Source of the DNA: Pseudomonas sp. P5_109
GTDB lineage: Bacteria; Pseudomonadota; Gammaproteobacteria; Pseudomonadales; Pseudomonadaceae
DNA: 64,000 bases
Direction of reading: 5' to 3'
NCBI RefSeq assembly: GCF_034009455.1
Contig: NZ_CP125380.1
Location: forward strand, 1,591,001 to 1,655,000
The notes beneath the pieces are model-generated. The model searched no databases. It was not told the DNA's origin and was given only the letters and a program-made list of their open reading frames with translations. Below, one piece after another: positions 62,333 through 64,000 of this stretch (positions within the stretch are counted from its first letter, which is position 1; the number at the start of each line of letters is the position of its first letter). The position numbers and the translations under genes were made by a program.

Positions 62333-62370
62333 GCCCGATTGAACGCTTTAGCGAGATCGGGCTTTTTTTT
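62333..62370 (+). terminator. Terminator after azoR
   Basis: Stem GCCCGAT/ATCGGGC enclosing a 16-base loop, then eight T. The rest of the gap to 62577 is a REPIN and a short leader. Confidence 0.75.
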
Positions 62371-62400
62371 GCCTGCGATTCTGCCATCACCCAAGAACCC

Positions 62401-62490
62401 TGTGGGAGCGGGCTTGCTCGCGAAAGCGGTATGTCATCCAACATTTATGTCGACTGACACTCCCTCTTCGCGAGCAAGCCCGCTCCCACA
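62401..62490. repeat. REPIN, family A
   Basis: Complete inverted family A pair with the common GACTGACACTCCC spacer end, 30 bases after the azoR terminator. Confidence 0.9.
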
Positions 62491-62577
62491 GGTTATAGCG
62501 CCCTTTCCGACAGCTTTCAGGGATCGCGGTACAAGGCAAAACCCGCTATCGTCGCCGCCATTCGAAATGAGGCGAGC

Positions 62578-63444
62578 ATGGGCTATCTACTTTTTGTCAC
62601 GCTGATCCAGGCGTTTTCCTTCAGTTTGATCGGCGAATACCTGGCCGGTCACGTCGACAGTTATTTCGCGGTGCTGGTGCGTGTGCTGTTGGCCGGGCTG
62701 GTGTTCATTCCACTGACCCGCTGGCGCTCGGTGGAACCGGCGTTCATGCGCGGCATGCTGCTGATCGGCGCGTTGCAGTTCGGCGTGACTTACGTCTGCC
62801 TGTACCTGAGCTTCCGCGTACTGACGGTGCCGGAAGTGCTGCTATTCACCATCCTCACGCCGTTGCACGTGACCCTGATCGAAGACGCGCTCAATCGTCG
62901 CTTCAATCCCTGGGCCCTGGTGGCGGCGCTGGTGGCGGTGGCGGGCGCTGCGGTGATTCGTTTTGACCGGATCAACCCGGACTTCTTCATGGGTTTCCTG
63001 TTGCTACAACTGGCCAACTTCACCTTCGCCGCCGGGCAGGTGCTCTATAAACACCTGGTCGCCCGCCACCCGAGCGACCTGCCGCATTTCCGACGTTTCG
63101 GCTACTTCTACCTCGGCGCCCTGGCCGTGGTATTGCCGGCGTTCCTGCTGTTCGGCAAACAGAACTTCCTGCCCGAAGCACCGCTGCAATGGGGCGTATT
63201 GCTATTCCTCGGCCTGGTCTCGACCGCATTGGGGCTCTACTGGTGGAACAAAGGTGCGTGCATGGTCAGCGGCGGGACCCTGGCGGCGATGAATAACCTG
63301 CATGTGCCGGTGGGGTTGCTGATCAATTTGCTGATCTGGAACCAGCATGAGGAACTGGGGCGCTTGTTGCTCGGCGGTTCGGTGATTTTTCTGGCAGTGT
63401 GGATCAGTCGGTTGGGCATCAGTCCCGTCACGAGATCTGTGTAG
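62578..63444 (+). CDS. EamA-like carboxylate/amino acid/amine transporter
   Basis: The 288-residue protein has ten helices. It starts MGYLLFVTLIQAFSFSLIGE and includes LTVPEVLLFTILTPLHVTLI and the second-repeat WNKGACMVSGGTLAAMNNLH. It matches the YedA-like carboxylate/amine family of the DMT superfamily. A basic helix end follows. Direction of transport and substrate are not known. Confidence 0.82.
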   Translation: MGYLLFVTLIQAFSFSLIGEYLAGHVDSYFAVLVRVLLAGLVFIPLTRWRSVEPAFMRGMLLIGALQFGVTYVCLYLSFRVLTVPEVLLFTILTPLHVTLIEDALNRRFNPWALVAALVAVAGAAVIRFDRINPDFFMGFLLLQLANFTFAAGQVLYKHLVARHPSDLPHFRRFGYFYLGALAVVLPAFLLFGKQNFLPEAPLQWGVLLFLGLVSTALGLYWWNKGACMVSGGTLAAMNNLHVPVGLLINLLIWNQHEELGRLLLGGSVIFLAVWISRLGISPVTRSV

Positions 63445-63499
63445 GAGCTGGCGCAGACTGCGATCTTTTGATTTTAAAAGTCAAAAGATCGCAGCTACA
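63440..63499. repeat. Palindromic repeat, family E
   Basis: TGTAGGAGCTGG and a closing CTACA bracket an AT-rich hairpin with arms GCGATCTTTTGA and TCAAAAGATCGC. It is different in core from the other REP families and begins inside the stop region of the transporter. Confidence 0.8.
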
Positions 63500-63639
63500 G
63501 CGGATGGCCTGACAAGCAGATGCTCTGCCTGTGGGGTTGCTTGGCTGGTATTGGCTAGCAGCGAGCGTTGGCGTATTGGTGCGCAATAATCAGATGACAT
63601 CTATGTGACCATCATCTGTCTGGTTTTTTTGGTGTTTAA

Positions 63640-64000
63640 ATGACTTGTAATGCTGATGTGTTTCTCTTGAGACGTTTATGCTTAACACTTTTTATGCTTG
63701 TTGTTTTACCGCCTTTGGTGTTGGCTGATGAGGCGAATACAAAACATTGGAGGGATCTAACTGTCAATGACCTTTCTGTCATCCGGCAACTGATAATTAC
63801 TTCTCATCCAGGCGCTATAGAGAGTGATAATGAGTCTTTTATAGAGTGGGTTGAGCGGGGTTATTTGCAAGCAAGTCAGTTGTCCAAACGCGTCAGCTCA
63901 AGGAAAGACTCGCAAGCCATGCTTAATTTTTACATTGCGGGCTTCAAGGATGGACACGTAGGGATGAATCAACCTGATAAAGGCAAATCTTCCTGGGCAG
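63640..64000 (+). CDS. S41-peptidase-like secreted protein, N-terminal part (runs off window)
   Basis: The frame from an ATG at 63640 runs to the window edge without a stop, 120 codons. It starts MTCNADVFLLRRLCLTLFM, a signal-like segment ending near PLVLADE, then LTVNDLSVIRQLIITSHPG and AMLNFYIAGFKDGHVGMN, the type of N-terminal region found in S41 (C-terminal processing) peptidases. The catalytic part is beyond the window. The gene is clearly AT-richer than its neighbours and uses codons such as ATA and TTA that they avoid, which suggests recent acquisition. Confidence 0.55.
   Translation, partial: MTCNADVFLLRRLCLTLFMLVVLPPLVLADEANTKHWRDLTVNDLSVIRQLIITSHPGAIESDNESFIEWVERGYLQASQLSKRVSSRKDSQAMLNFYIAGFKDGHVGMNQPDKGKSSWA

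Noticed and set aside
7555..63499. Repeated palindromes considered as a CRISPR array
   Set aside because: The copies are dispersed between genes, in inverted pairs with related spacers. There is no tandem repeat-spacer array and no cas gene.

Overview
This is a GC-rich chromosomal window from a Pseudomonas, most likely a member of the P. fluorescens complex. The evidence is the gene content (rnd-ycgL-ycgN block, pxpABC, aceK, hrpA, a PA3286-like FabH, oligopeptidase B, an LpxO-like hydroxylase) and about twenty intergenic REP/REPIN palindromes of the kinds typical of that group. I saw no rRNA, tRNA, CRISPR array, insertion sequence or prophage. Genes are densely packed on both strands. The long overlapping open frames on opposite strands are codon-bias shadows and are not annotated.

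Layout. 1-5 kb: edge of a CynX-type MFS transporter, a gamma-glutamylpolyamine synthetase-like enzyme, and the lipid A phosphoethanolamine transferase eptA followed by a methyltransferase. 5-9 kb: rnd, ycgL, a 2-hydroxyacid dehydrogenase, a nitroreductase and ycgN. 9-18 kb: housekeeping and poorly characterised genes (degenerate metallopeptidase-like protein, TrmH-family methyltransferase, YajD, spermidine-synthase-like protein, cNMP-binding protein, oligopeptidase B, class II amidotransferase). 18-23 kb: a LysR regulator divergent from an MFS transporter and pxpABC (5-oxoproline utilisation). 23-25 kb: a MoxR ATPase/VWA protein pair. 26-30 kb: a DUF748-type protein, cysK, an lpxO-like gene, and an EamA exporter preceded by a short proline-rich ORF.

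The main accessory block is 30.6-44.2 kb. It holds a tripartite tricarboxylate transporter (tctCBA), two LysR/MFS components, a lactonase-like amidohydrolase, a PdxA-like dehydrogenase, a rhamnonate-dehydratase-like enolase-superfamily enzyme, an AraD1/FAH-type dehydratase and an alpha-ketoglutaric semialdehyde dehydrogenase. Together these make a plausible non-phosphorylative sugar-acid route to 2-oxoglutarate. Three copies of a 15-bp LysR-type operator sit upstream of its transcription units and tie them into one regulon.

44-64 kb: an EamA transporter, aceK, hrpA, a FabH homologue, a porin, a FemAB/GNAT-like protein, aquaporin Z, an ABC exporter, a cyclophilin/hydrolase/LysR group, azoR, an EamA-like transporter and, at the right edge, the AT-richer start of a secreted S41-peptidase-like protein.
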